The notes under the pieces are model-generated. The model saw nothing but the letters and a program-made list of their open reading frames with translations. It searched no databases and was not told the DNA's origin. A program made the position numbers and the translations under genes. This document shows positions 24,615 to 32,646 of a stretch of 39,670 bases of DNA, in pieces. Source of the stretch: Collinsella aerofaciens (GTDB lineage: Bacteria > Actinomycetota > Coriobacteriia > Coriobacteriales > Coriobacteriaceae); contig NZ_JAQLEM010000021.1 of the NCBI RefSeq assembly GCF_028209885.1, forward strand, positions 1-39,670, written 5' to 3'. The first letter of the stretch is position 1, and each line of letters opens with the position of its first letter.

Positions 24615-25865
24615 ATGGCAAACGAGATTTGGACCATCAAGCGTTGTCTCGAGTGGACCAAGGAGTACCTGGCCGAGCGCGGCGAGGAGCACCCCCGTCT
24701 TTCTGCCGAGTGGCTGCTGTGCGCCGCCACGGGCCTGGCGCGCATTGACCTATATATGCGTATGGACGAGACGCTTAACGCGGCCCAGCTCGAGACCATG
24801 CATGCGGCCGTTGTCCGCCGTGCTAAGGGCGAGCCGCTGCAATACATCACCGGCAGCACGCAGTTTCGCATGATCGACGTCGCGTGCGCCCCCGGTGTGC
24901 TCATTCCGCGCCCCGAGACCGAGATGCTCGTCGAGGAAGTCCTCAATTATCTGGATGCCGAGGTGCTGAGCCCCGAGGCTGCTGCCCGTCAGCGTGTTGA
25001 GCTGCCTTGGAACGATGAGGTCGAAGAGGCCCGCAAAGCCGAGGCGGCGCTGGCCGACGAACGCGCGACTGCCGAGCGCCGTGCCGCTAACCTGACGGCT
25101 GCCGATGAGGCGGCGTTAGGCGGCGACGTACTGGGCAGCCGTGCCTATGCCGAGGAACTGGCCGACCGCGAGGCCGAGGAAGCCGCCGCGCAGGCAGCAG
25201 AAGCCGAAGCCGCGGAAGCCGCCGAGTCCGAGCTCGACGAATACGGCATCGTCATCGAGGGTGCCGGCCAGGAGACGGCTTCAGCTCAGGATGCCGCTTC
25301 GCCTGCCCCAGCCGAGCCCCGCATCGCCCGCGTTCTCGAGGTCGGCTGCGGCACGGGCTGCATTTCGCTCTCCCTTGCCTGGGAGCGCCGCGGCCACGTT
25401 ACCTGCACCGCCACCGATATCGAGCCGCGCGCTATCGATTTGGCCACCAAAAACCGCGATGCGCTTGGCCTCACGTCCGACGAGGTCGCCTTTAGCCTCA
25501 CGAACCTGGTGAGTTCCATTCCCCGCGAAGAGTGGGGCACGTTCGACGTGCTTGTCTCCAATCCGCCCTACATTCCGACCGACGTCATGCGCTCACTGCC
25601 GCACGAGGTCAAGGACTTCGAGCCCGACCTGGCGCTTGAGGGCGGCGCCGACGGCCTCGATATCTTCCGCCGCCTGCTCAACGCGGCACCCTACATGCTG
25701 CGCGCCGGCGGCCTGTTTGCCTGCGAGCTCTACGAGGGTGCCCTCGACGCCGCCGTCGAGATCTGCCGCCAGGCGGGTCTCTCGGACGTGCGTATCGTTC
25801 ACGACCTCACCGATCGCCCCCGCATCGTCCGAGCCATCGTCACCGAGCCCAAACAGCGTATTTAA
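24615..25865 (+). CDS. prmC: Release factor glutamine methyltransferase with acidic insert
   Basis: PrmC (HemK) methylates the Gln of the GGQ motif of RF1 and RF2 using S-adenosylmethionine. This one has 416 residues against about 280 usually. Residues 1-113 are the N-terminal helical domain plus the linker motif GVLIPRPETE; residues 238-416 hold the SAM motif VLEVGCGTG (240-248), DIEPRAIDLA and the catalytic NPPY (316-319). Between them lies an added stretch of about 120 residues (114-237), rich in Ala and Glu, with probable coiled-coil parts and two or three low-complexity runs. Both sides keep the family motifs in one frame, so it is an insertion, not a fusion error. The ATG at 24615 follows gaggggaggg. 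Confidence 0.92.
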   Translation: MANEIWTIKRCLEWTKEYLAERGEEHPRLSAEWLLCAATGLARIDLYMRMDETLNAAQLETMHAAVVRRAKGEPLQYITGSTQFRMIDVACAPGVLIPRPETEMLVEEVLNYLDAEVLSPEAAARQRVELPWNDEVEEARKAEAALADERATAERRAANLTAADEAALGGDVLGSRAYAEELADREAEEAAAQAAEAEAAEAAESELDEYGIVIEGAGQETASAQDAASPAPAEPRIARVLEVGCGTGCISLSLAWERRGHVTCTATDIEPRAIDLATKNRDALGLTSDEVAFSLTNLVSSIPREEWGTFDVLVSNPPYIPTDVMRSLPHEVKDFEPDLALEGGADGLDIFRRLLNAAPYMLRAGGLFACELYEGALDAAVEICRQAGLSDVRIVHDLTDRPRIVRAIVTEPKQRI

Positions 25866-25898
25866 GCTGAATAAATAGACATTTGCGCAAGTTTGTCC

Positions 25899-25931
25899 TT
25901 GCAATATACCGTAAAACTTCTACTATAGAAG
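25899..25931 (+). promoter_or_regulatory. Promoter and likely operator of the toxin-antitoxin pair
   Basis: -35 TTGCAA (25899-25904), 16-base spacer, -10 TACTAT (25921-25926). The inverted repeat cttcta-cta-tagaag (25917-25931) covers the -10 box, the expected place for binding by a HigA-type antitoxin that represses its own operon. Confidence 0.6.
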
Positions 25932-25940
25932 GAGAAAGGT

Positions 25941-26336
25941 ATGTCAAATCAGCTGCATCGGTACCGTATCGTGCTTGATTACATTGAACCTTGGCTTGAT
26001 GAGCAGGATGAAGCTACGCTGAAGCAGATTTATGCAGACCTTTTGGTGCTCGAGAAGGAAGGTCCCAGCCTTGGTCGTCCGCTGGTTGACCGCGTAAAGG
26101 GCTCGAAGCTTCATCATTTAAAGGAGCTGAGAGTGACGTCGTGTGGTGGGCAGGTGATTCGCATCCTCTTCGCCTTTGACCCCAAGCGCCAGGCGGTATT
26201 GCTATTGGCGGGTGATAAGTCGCGAGCGGGATCGTCAAGGGCAAAATGGAACGGTTGGTATGCGATCAACATTCCAAGGGCCGAGCAAATATACCGTCGC
26301 CACGTAAGGAGGCTCGATCGAGATGGAACTGCATGA
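25941..26336 (+). CDS. RelE/ParE-superfamily toxin (HigB / Gp49-like)
   Basis: A 131-residue protein that fits the phage-derived Gp49-like / HigB toxins: a short helical N-terminus, LGRPLVDRVKGSKLHHLKELR near residues 47-67, the strand IRILFAFDP, then VLLLAGDKSR and a C-terminal helix with YRRHVRRL. Such toxins cleave mRNA at the ribosome. The gene comes before its antitoxin, the order usual for higBA. The ATG at 25941 follows ggagaaagg. It overlaps the antitoxin gene by 14 bases. The G+C content is lower than that of the neighbouring prmC and tsaC, in line with acquisition by transfer. Confidence 0.8.
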   Translation: MSNQLHRYRIVLDYIEPWLDEQDEATLKQIYADLLVLEKEGPSLGRPLVDRVKGSKLHHLKELRVTSCGGQVIRILFAFDPKRQAVLLLAGDKSRAGSSRAKWNGWYAINIPRAEQIYRRHVRRLDRDGTA

Positions 26337-26625
26337 GTATATGGAATCTCGCGGGATAACACGCGACTCCATTACCGCCGAGCAGGAGAGGACTCGCGAT
26401 CGTATCGAAGCCTATAAGCTTGCTCAGATTCGCAGGTTAAAAGATCTAACACAGGCGTCGGTCGCCCAGTCGATGGGCGTTTCTCAAAAACGTGTATCCG
26501 AGCTCGAGCGTGGGGAGTTGGGTTCGATGAGGCTCGACACGCTGAGCAGGTACGCAGAGAGCCTCGGCGGAAAACTGGTTGCAAGCATCGAGTTTCCCGA
26601 TCGTACCGTTACGCTTGCGCGCTAA
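26323..26625 (+). CDS. XRE-family HTH antitoxin (HigA type)
   Basis: A 100-residue DNA-binding protein. The helix-turn-helix is in residues 42-70: LTQASVAQSMGVSQKRVSELERG, a standard Cro/C1 motif. The C-terminal LGGKLVASIEFPDRTVTL matches the small strand pair of HigA-like antitoxins. It should neutralise the toxin encoded just upstream and repress the shared promoter at the palindrome 25917-25931. The start ATG at 26323 lies inside the end of the toxin gene, preceded by ggagg in the toxin codons, so the two are translated together. Confidence 0.85.
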   Translation: MELHEYMESRGITRDSITAEQERTRDRIEAYKLAQIRRLKDLTQASVAQSMGVSQKRVSELERGELGSMRLDTLSRYAESLGGKLVASIEFPDRTVTLAR

Positions 26626-26773
26626 AAATCTTCAATTAACCCCCTCACTTTCACCGACTACTAGAGCCGCTCACCAAACCAACATGCGCTCTGGGCAAAT
26701 AGGCTGAATGTTTCGTGCGAGAATGCCCCTCAGTAAACAAACTTTCACCAGAGCGTAAGGGGCTGGCATACAC

Positions 26774-27517
26774 ATGCAGACGGTCTATCGGGTATACGAG
26801 GGAACGCGCGAGCCGCATCGGCTCGCCGTCGAGCGCACGGCCGAGGTGCTCGGCCGCGGCGGCCTGGCCTTGATCCCGACCGAGACCGTCTACGGTGTCG
26901 CCGTGGCAGTCAACGCCTTCTCGGACGCCGTACCCCAAGATACAAGCGAATTCCCATCGTGGCCGCGCGATCCGCAGGCTGTCGTCAATGGCGCCGCGGT
27001 CCCTGCGCTCGGTACCGGCTACCGCCGCATCTTTACCCTCAAGCAGCGCAAGCTCACCCAAACGGTCGCCTGGCTGGTTGATAATGCCGAAGCACTCGAC
27101 CGCTATGGCGTGGATATCCCCGAAGAGGCTCGCGTACTCGCGCGACGATGCTGGCCGGGAGCCCTGACTATCGTGGTCAAGGCGGCCCCCTGCGTGCCGA
27201 CCTTTATGCGCGCCGCCGACGACACGGTGGCACTTCGCGCTTCGGCCTCGCCCGTGGTGCAAGCGCTCATCCGCGCCTGCGGCAGCCCTCTTGCCTGCAC
27301 CAGCGCCAACACGCATGGCGCGCCCGCGCCGGCAAGTTTTGTCACGGTGGAGGAGCGCATCCTGGAGGGGGTCGATGTTGCCGTCGACGCCGGTGAGACC
27401 CCGTGCCGCGACGCCTCAACCATCGTGTCGTTTCAGCACGGCGAGCTCCAGATCCTGCGCCAAGGCGCGCTTCCCGCATCAGAGATCGAACGGGTCCTGT
27501 CCGACCCGATGCAATAG
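26774..27517 (+). CDS. tsaC: Threonylcarbamoyl-AMP synthase (TsaC/YrdC)
   Basis: A 247-residue YrdC-domain enzyme that makes threonylcarbamoyl-AMP from Thr, bicarbonate and ATP, the first step of t6A formation at position 37 of ANN-decoding tRNAs. Motifs: IPTETVYGVA near residues 34-43, LKQRKLTQ, RCWPGALTIVV, VALRAS and CTSANTHG. Between ETVYG and LKQR there are about 30 extra residues (SDAVPQDTSEFPSWPRD...) compared with ordinary TsaC. The C-terminal Sua5 domain is absent. The ATG at 26774 lies after the gtaaggggctgg stretch. The prfA-prmC-tsaC order is common; here the toxin-antitoxin pair splits prmC from tsaC. The short 14-base gap to glpK suggests co-transcription. Confidence 0.85.
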   Translation: MQTVYRVYEGTREPHRLAVERTAEVLGRGGLALIPTETVYGVAVAVNAFSDAVPQDTSEFPSWPRDPQAVVNGAAVPALGTGYRRIFTLKQRKLTQTVAWLVDNAEALDRYGVDIPEEARVLARRCWPGALTIVVKAAPCVPTFMRAADDTVALRASASPVVQALIRACGSPLACTSANTHGAPAPASFVTVEERILEGVDVAVDAGETPCRDASTIVSFQHGELQILRQGALPASEIERVLSDPMQ

Positions 27518-27530
27518 AAAGGTGTAAGCG

Positions 27531-29072
27531 ATGTCGTTGAATCTAGGCAGCCTGGGCATGGAAGACGCCTCGTTTAGCTTTGGCGGTTCCTACATCATGG
27601 CGCTCGACTGCGGCACTACCTCGGTACTCGCGGCCATTGTCGACGAATACGGCTGCATCGTTGCCCAGGCGCGTCGTAGCGTCAAAACCAGCTTCCCGCG
27701 CCCCGGCTGGGTGGAGCAGGATCCCACGGAGGTGCTTGCCAGCCAGATCGGCGTGATGATGGAGGTTCAGTTTAAGAGCGGCATCCATTCCGATCGCATC
27801 GCCGCCATCGGCATCTCCAACCAGCGCGAGACCACGGTGGTCTGGGACCGCGTGAGCGGCCAGCCCATCTATAACGCCATCGTATGGCAGTGCCGTCGTA
27901 CCGCGCCGGCGATCGACGCGTTGGTTGAACAGGGTTGCGAGGAGCTGGTGCGCTCCCGCACGGGACTTACGCTTGACCCGTATTTCTCGGCCTCCAAGGT
28001 GCAGTGGATTCTCGACAACGTCGACGGCGCACGCGAGAGCGCGGCGGCGGGCGACCTCATGTTTGGCACCATCGACACCTGGCTCATCTACAACCTCACC
28101 GGCGGCCAGGTCTTTGCCACCGACTACACCAATGCCAGCCGCACGGCACTCTTTAATATCCATACGCTCGATTGGGACGACGACCTGCTGGCGCTCTTTG
28201 ACGTTCCACGTTCCATGATGCCCGAGGTTCGCTGGAGCTCGGGCGACTACGGCCGCGTCGCGAGCGACATCATGACCAACATGCCGCCCATCATGGGCGT
28301 GGCGGGCGACCAGCAGGCATCGCTGTTCGGCCACTGCTGCTTCTATCCCGGCCAGACCAAAAACACCTATGGCACGGGCTGCTTTATGCTCATGAACACC
28401 GGTGACGAGATCGTCGAATCCAAGAATGGCCTGGTCTCCACCATCGGTATCGCTGCGGACGGCAAAGTCAGCTATGCGCTCGAGGGCTCTATTTTTGCCG
28501 CCGGTTCAACGATGAACTGGCTTCGCAACAACATGGGCATCATCTCGAGCGTGAGCGAGTCGGCACAACTCGCCGCTTCGATTAGCGACAACGAGGGCTG
28601 CTACTTCGTTCCCGCCTTTGCGGGTTTGGGTGCTCCCTGGTGGGACCCGCATGCCCGCGGTATCGTGTGCGGTCTGACCGGCGCCTCGAGCCGTGCGACC
28701 ATCGTACGTGCCGCCTGCGAATCCATGGCATATCAGAGCTACGACGTGCTGCGCGCCATGGAGCAGGACGTGGGGCTTTCGATTGAGCGCCTGTCTGTCG
28801 ATGGCGGTGCCTCGCGCAACGAGTTCATCATGCAATTCCAGGCCGACCTGCTGGATATCCCCGTGCTGCAATGCGAGACGGTGGAGACCACGGCAATCGG
28901 TGCCGCGTACTTGGCGGGTCTTGCCGTCGGCTATTGGGAAGACCTTGAAGAGCTGGAGCAAAATGCCCAGATCGTTAGGACCTTCCTTCCCCATATGTCC
29001 GCCGAGCGTCGCGAGCAAAACCTTGCGGGCTGGCGTGATGCAGTCAAGCGCTCGCTCAGTACCGCACAGTAG
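27531..29072 (+). CDS. glpK: Glycerol kinase
   Basis: A 513-residue FGGY-family kinase that converts glycerol to glycerol 3-phosphate with ATP. Seen: the phosphate-1 loop ALDCGTTSVLAAIVD, GWVEQDP, SNQRETTVVWD, the glycerol-site stretch NAIVWQCRRT, TYGTGCFMLMNTG, GAPWWDPHARG and VDGGASRNEFIMQFQADLL. About 22 residues (MSLNLGSLGMEDASFSFGGSYI) precede the usual start; an internal ATG just before ALDCGTT could be the true start, but the ATG at 27531 has gaaaggtg upstream at good spacing. No glpF or glpD lies nearby, so glycerol entry and oxidation must be coded elsewhere. It sits between tsaC and upp, which looks like an accretion to the usual housekeeping order. Confidence 0.93.
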   Translation: MSLNLGSLGMEDASFSFGGSYIMALDCGTTSVLAAIVDEYGCIVAQARRSVKTSFPRPGWVEQDPTEVLASQIGVMMEVQFKSGIHSDRIAAIGISNQRETTVVWDRVSGQPIYNAIVWQCRRTAPAIDALVEQGCEELVRSRTGLTLDPYFSASKVQWILDNVDGARESAAAGDLMFGTIDTWLIYNLTGGQVFATDYTNASRTALFNIHTLDWDDDLLALFDVPRSMMPEVRWSSGDYGRVASDIMTNMPPIMGVAGDQQASLFGHCCFYPGQTKNTYGTGCFMLMNTGDEIVESKNGLVSTIGIAADGKVSYALEGSIFAAGSTMNWLRNNMGIISSVSESAQLAASISDNEGCYFVPAFAGLGAPWWDPHARGIVCGLTGASSRATIVRAACESMAYQSYDVLRAMEQDVGLSIERLSVDGGASRNEFIMQFQADLLDIPVLQCETVETTAIGAAYLAGLAVGYWEDLEELEQNAQIVRTFLPHMSAERREQNLAGWRDAVKRSLSTAQ

Positions 29073-29144
29073 GGCTGCGATGGGCTGCTCGATACAACAA
29101 ACCGCTAAACTTATGCATGGCGTGCGGCGGCAACATTGCTGCGC

Positions 29145-29166
29145 GCCTTGTCAGCAAGGCCGTTTT
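29145..29166 (+). terminator. Small hairpin with T-run between glpK and upp
   Basis: gccttg-tcag-caaggc followed by cgtttt. A weak terminator or attenuator ahead of upp. Confidence 0.3.
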
Positions 29167-29195
29167 GCGGCTGCAACGAAAGGGGCAATCAACCC

Positions 29196-29843
29196 ATGAC
29201 CGTCACCTACGACGCGTCCCGTGTGACGCTTGTCGACCACCCGCTCGTCCAGCACAAGCTGTCGATCCTGCGCGACAAAAACACCGGCACCAACCAGTTC
29301 CGCCAGCTCGTGCGCGAACTCGCGCTTTTTGACGGCTACGAGGCCATGCGCGACCTGCCCATGGAAGACGTCGAGGTCGAGACCCCCATCACTACCGCCA
29401 CGTTCAAACAGCTTGCCGGCAAGAAACTCGCCATCGTGCCCATCCTGCGTGCGGGCCTTGGCATGGTCGACGGCATCCTCGACCTGGCGCCCTCCGCTCG
29501 CGTGGGCCACATCGGCATGGAGCGCGACGAGGTTACCCACGAGCCGCATGAGTATTACTGCAGGATGCCCAAGGATATCGACCAGCGCATCTGCCTGGTC
29601 GTCGACCCCATGCTCGCCACGGGCGGTTCGGCCGAGATGGCCATCAGCTACCTGCGCGAGCGCGGTGTCAAGGACATCCGCATGCTGTGCATCGTCGCGG
29701 CCCCCGAGGGCCTCAAGTCGCTGACTGAGAAGGATCCCGATGTGCATATCTATACTTGCGCCATCGACGACCATCTCAACGAGGCCGCCTACATCGTTCC
29801 CGGCCTCGGCGACGCCGGCGACCGCATCTTCGGCACGCTCTAG
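29196..29843 (+). CDS. upp: Uracil phosphoribosyltransferase
   Basis: A 215-residue enzyme that makes UMP from uracil and PRPP in pyrimidine salvage. The PRPP loop [11 protein letters not shown] lies near residues 132-142; [14 protein letters not shown] and the C-terminal uracil-binding [12 protein letters not shown] are intact. Length is normal (208-216). The ATG at 29196 follows gaaagggg; the longer frame back to 29136 has no homology. upp commonly lies upstream of the atp operon in Gram-positives, as here. The following hairpin separates it from that operon. Confidence 0.94.
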   Translation: MTVTYDASRVTLVDHPLVQHKLSILRDKNTGTNQFRQLVRELALFDGYEAMRDLPMEDVEVETPITTATFKQLAGKKLAIVPILRAGLGMVDGILDLAPSARVGHIGMERDEVTHEPHEYYCRMPKDIDQRICLVVDPMLATGGSAEMAISYLRERGVKDIRMLCIVAAPEGLKSLTEKDPDVHIYTCAIDDHLNEAAYIVPGLGDAGDRIFGTL

Positions 29844-29885
29844 TCGCTGGGCTAAGACGGCCGCGGCTGCAAATACGAAGAAACG

Positions 29886-29920
29886 GTGCGCGCGGTCGAA
29901 CAAAAGGCGACCGCGCGCAC
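29886..29920 (+). terminator. 13-bp perfect hairpin after upp
   Basis: gtgcgcgcggtcg (29886-29898) and cgaccgcgcgcac (29908-29920) pair fully over a 9-base loop. The tail (tcctgtt) is only moderately T-rich, but the stem is very stable. Confidence 0.65.
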
Positions 29921-30035
29921 TCCTGTTAACGGACGTTTTGCCCTGCAGGGTTCGAGAAAAACGTATTACCGTACCTGCGGCATAAAGAAGGTCTTAAGAA
30001 AACGAACAGGTGCGTATTAACCGATGCTTTTTCGG

Positions 30036-30063
30036 TTGTACTTTAGCGATTGGCTCGTACAAT
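30036..30063 (+). promoter_or_regulatory. Promoter of the ATP synthase operon
   Basis: -35 TTGTAC (30036-30041), 16-base spacer, -10 TACAAT (30058-30063). The small inverted repeat aaccga/tcggtt touches the -35 box. Transcription should begin near 30070, about 55 bases before the atpI-like gene. Confidence 0.6.
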
Positions 30064-30124
30064 AGTCACCAATGTTTGGCGGGAACTGTTCTGTGAGGCG
30101 TTAAAAAGGAAAGTGAGGACGCCA

Positions 30125-30436
30125 GTGTTTCAGATAGCCGATCTGCTCGCTATCGTTGCAGGCGCCATCGCGGGCGCAATTGCCTTCCTTCCCTTTGTCT
30201 TTACGCTCAAGCCGGTTCTTGACGATAAACAGAATGCGGACATGCTCAAGGGTATGGTGAGTCTGGCGGTCTCGGCAATCGCCCTGCTCGTCTTTACCTT
30301 GGTTGTGTTTGTGTTGTTCGGAGAGGCATTTCGCATGTTCCTCCTGGGCGAGGCGATCGGCTTCGTGGCCTTTATGGCCGCCTGCGCGGTTCGCGTCGTC
30401 AAGGCGCTGCGAGATCCTCATGAGGTCGAAAGGTAA
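30125..30436 (+). CDS. AtpI-like small membrane protein
   Basis: A protein of about 103 residues with three hydrophobic stretches (IADLLAIVAGAIAGAIAFLPFV, MVSLAVSAIALLVFTLVVFVLF, AIGFVAFMAACAVRVV). Its place as the first gene of the atp operon and its size suit an AtpI-like protein, which helps c-ring assembly or cation supply, but sequence likeness is weak. There is no ATG. GTG at 30125 is chosen, with gagga five bases upstream; GTG at 30113, four codons earlier, is possible. The frame stays open to 30050, but this would include the promoter. It ends four bases before atpB. Confidence 0.6.
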   Translation: MFQIADLLAIVAGAIAGAIAFLPFVFTLKPVLDDKQNADMLKGMVSLAVSAIALLVFTLVVFVLFGEAFRMFLLGEAIGFVAFMAACAVRVVKALRDPHEVER

Positions 30437-30439
30437 GTC

Positions 30440-31243
30440 GTGGAAATTTTTGAAAAGCTGCCTGATGAGATTAATCATCTGGTCAGCGAGTTCAGCTCCA
30501 CCCCTGTCGTGGGCGATCTGAGCTGCGGCATCACGCAGTACTCGTTTTGGCTGATCGTCTCCACGATCGTGCTCCTGATCGTCCTGGCCGTGTTCAAGAA
30601 GAAGCAGACCCTGGTTCCCAAGGGCTTCTTCGTCAACGGTTTCGAGTACATCATCGAGTACGTCGAGAACGATATCGGCAAGGGCGTCGTGGGTGAGAAC
30701 TGGAAGAAGCACTTCCCGTTCCTGTGCTCGCTTTTCCTGTTCATCCTGATCAATAACATGATCGGCCTGATCCCGGGAATGAAGCCCGGCACCGGTGCAA
30801 TCGGCTCCACCGCCGCGCTCGCCATCTTCGCCTTCGTGTACTTCATCTACTACGGATGCAAGGCTCACGGCGTGATCGGCTACATCAAGAGCCTCGCCCC
30901 GCAGGGCGTGAGCTTCCCGATGAACGTGCTCGTGTGGGTTGTCGAGCTATTCTCGACCTTCCTGCGCCTCATCACGCTCGCCGTTCGTCTGTTCTGCAAC
31001 ATGTTCGCAGGACACGTGGTCATGGGCTCGTTCGCCATCATGGCGAGCATGTTCATGCAGCCGCTGCTTCAGCAGGTTTCCGCGGCCCACGCCGTCGGCG
31101 CCCTGCCTTCGCTGGCCTGGCTTGCCATCCTCATCCTGATCTATGCGATCGAGCTTGTGGTCGGCGCCATCCAGGCTTACGTCTTCACGGTCCTTACCGC
31201 CGTGTATGTCTCCGAGGCAGAGGAGGTCGCGGAGGAGGAGTAG
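30440..31243 (+). CDS. atpB: ATP synthase F0 subunit a
   Basis: A 267-residue membrane subunit that forms the two proton half-channels against the c ring. The key helix is present: FLRLITLAVRLFCNMFAGH near residues 174-192, with the essential Arg of LAVRLF. Other family segments: LINNMIGLIPG near residue 108 and the last helix LILIYAIELVVGAIQAYVFTVL. The start is GTG at 30440, preceded by gaaagg. It ends with an acidic tail EAEEVAEEE. It lies four bases after the small gene before it. Confidence 0.93.
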   Translation: MEIFEKLPDEINHLVSEFSSTPVVGDLSCGITQYSFWLIVSTIVLLIVLAVFKKKQTLVPKGFFVNGFEYIIEYVENDIGKGVVGENWKKHFPFLCSLFLFILINNMIGLIPGMKPGTGAIGSTAALAIFAFVYFIYYGCKAHGVIGYIKSLAPQGVSFPMNVLVWVVELFSTFLRLITLAVRLFCNMFAGHVVMGSFAIMASMFMQPLLQQVSAAHAVGALPSLAWLAILILIYAIELVVGAIQAYVFTVLTAVYVSEAEEVAEEE

Positions 31244-31367
31244 TCTTCCGTTCGCGCCTTAAAGGTAAGGCAATTCGTTAAACCGCCGGTGCCCGTACCC
31301 ATGGAGCCCGGCAGTTATAAAAAGGTTATCCTGCGTGAAATAAGACACGCACGACAAAGGAGGAATC

Positions 31368-31562
31368 GTGGGAGTTATCGGTTACGGTCTCGGTGTTATC
31401 GGCGCTGGTCTTGCTATCGGCCTGTCTGCTCTGGGTGCTACGGGTGCTATGGCCCGTCAGCCTGAGGTCCAGGGCCGCGTGTTCACCGTCTTCATCATGG
31501 GCTCCGCCTTCGGCGAGGCTCTGGCTCTGATCGGCTTCGTTGTCGCGCTGATCGTTAAATAG
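31368..31562 (+). CDS. atpE: ATP synthase F0 subunit c
   Basis: A 64-residue proteolipid with two helices, which forms the rotor ring. The polar loop ARQPE joins them and the ion-binding Glu lies in GSAFGEALALIGF (about residue 50). The position that is Gln32 in Na+ type rings (Ilyobacter) is Ile here, and Ala follows the Glu, so the ring should carry protons. It is shorter than most c subunits (70-89). The start is GTG at 31368, with aaggagga upstream. A 124-base gap before it, far larger than other gaps in the operon, may give it its own strong translation start, as the c subunit is needed in many copies. Confidence 0.93.
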   Translation: MGVIGYGLGVIGAGLAIGLSALGATGAMARQPEVQGRVFTVFIMGSAFGEALALIGFVVALIVK

Positions 31563-31577
31563 CACGGAGCGTCAAGT

Positions 31578-32180
31578 ATGAATCTTTCATCCCAGAAGAG
31601 CGCGATCGCACTCTCCGCGTCCGCGGCCGCGCTGCTCATGCCGGTTTCCGCGTTCGCCGAGGACGGCGCTGCCGGTGCGGACATCCTCATCCCTAAGATG
31701 GCGGAGTTCATCCCGGCGCTTATCGCCTTCCTGATTATCTGGATCGTGCTGGCCAAGGTCGCCCTGCCGGGCATCATGAAGACCATGGAGGAGCGTGGCA
31801 AGAAGATCGAGGAGAGCCTCGACGAGGCCGAGAAGACCAAGCAGGAGGCCATCGCCAAGCGCGCTGAGTCCGACTCGATCGTCACCGACGCCCGTCGTCA
31901 GGCTGCCGACATCGTTCTCGAGGCCCGTAAGGACGCCGAGTCCGAGCGCGCCCGTATCATCGAGGCTGCTCACAAGGAGGCCGAGGAGATCATCGCCAAG
32001 GCCCATACGACCGTCGAGGACGAGCGCAAGTCCATTTACGCCGGTGCCGCGAGCTCCATCGCTGACCTGTCCGTTGCCGTCGCCACCAAGATCGTGGGCG
32101 AGGCGCTCGAGGACGATGCCGAGCAGAAGAAGCTCATCGAGCGCTACATCCAGGAAGCAGGTAGCCTGAATGCCGACTAG
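31578..32180 (+). CDS. atpF: ATP synthase F0 subunit b with signal-peptide-like N-terminus
   Basis: A 200-residue stator subunit. Residues 40-66 hold the usual membrane helix (AEFIPALIAFLIIWIVLAKVAL), followed by a long charged coiled-coil (MEERGKKIEESLDEAEKTKQ onward) that reaches to F1. Before this lies an additional N-terminus with features of a cleavable signal peptide: K7, a hydrophobic core ALSASAAALLM and a site SAFA before EDG. Usual b subunits have about 155-175 residues and one helix. The ATG at 31578 is 16 bases after the atpE stop, with acggagcg upstream. The end overlaps atpH by 11 bases. Confidence 0.92.
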   Translation: MNLSSQKSAIALSASAAALLMPVSAFAEDGAAGADILIPKMAEFIPALIAFLIIWIVLAKVALPGIMKTMEERGKKIEESLDEAEKTKQEAIAKRAESDSIVTDARRQAADIVLEARKDAESERARIIEAAHKEAEEIIAKAHTTVEDERKSIYAGAASSIADLSVAVATKIVGEALEDDAEQKKLIERYIQEAGSLNAD

Positions 32181-32646
32181 CCGCTATCAGGACAAGGTGC
32201 TCGAGACCTACGCGCGCTCCCTTCTGGAAGCCGCCAAGGCCGAGAACCATGTGTTCGAGGACCTCGAGATGATCGAGCGCCTGGCTTCTGCCAGCCCCGA
32301 GATCATCGCCGTGCTCGACACCATGTCCAAGCGCGACCAGCTCGACCTTCTTCCCAAGGTGGCAGCTGCCTTTAAGTATGTTGCCGAGGAAGACGAGGAT
32401 GTAGTGGGCGTGACCGTCACCACGGCGATCCCGCTCGACGACGAGCTGCGTCAAACCATCACTAAGAAATGCGAGCAGGACTTCGGCCGCAAGGTATTCC
32501 TTATCGAGCAGGTCGACCCGTCTATTGTGGGCGGCCTGGTGCTCGAGGCCCGCGGCGAGCGTCGTGACATTTCCGTCAAGACGCAGCTGCGCATCGCGCA
32601 GGAGACCCTCGCAAACTCTGCTAATTCGTACGGAGGTGAAGCCTAA
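32170..32646 (+). CDS. atpH: ATP synthase F1 subunit delta
   Basis: A 158-residue stator subunit (OSCP homologue) that links the b subunit to the top of the alpha/beta ring. It has the N-terminal helical domain ([22 protein letters not shown]) and the C-terminal signature [22 protein letters not shown]. Slightly shorter than the typical 175-180. The ATG at 32170 overlaps the end of atpF by 11 bases, and its last base is shared with the atpA start (taatg), a sign of coupled translation. Confidence 0.92.
   Translation: MPTSRYQDKVLETYARSLLEAAKAENHVFEDLEMIERLASASPEIIAVLDTMSKRDQLDLLPKVAAAFKYVAEEDEDVVGVTVTTAIPLDDELRQTITKKCEQDFGRKVFLIEQVDPSIVGGLVLEARGERRDISVKTQLRIAQETLANSANSYGGEA

Noticed and set aside
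27531..29072. A glycerol-use operon around glpK
   Set aside because: No glpF, glpD or regulator is adjacent; the neighbours are tsaC and upp.
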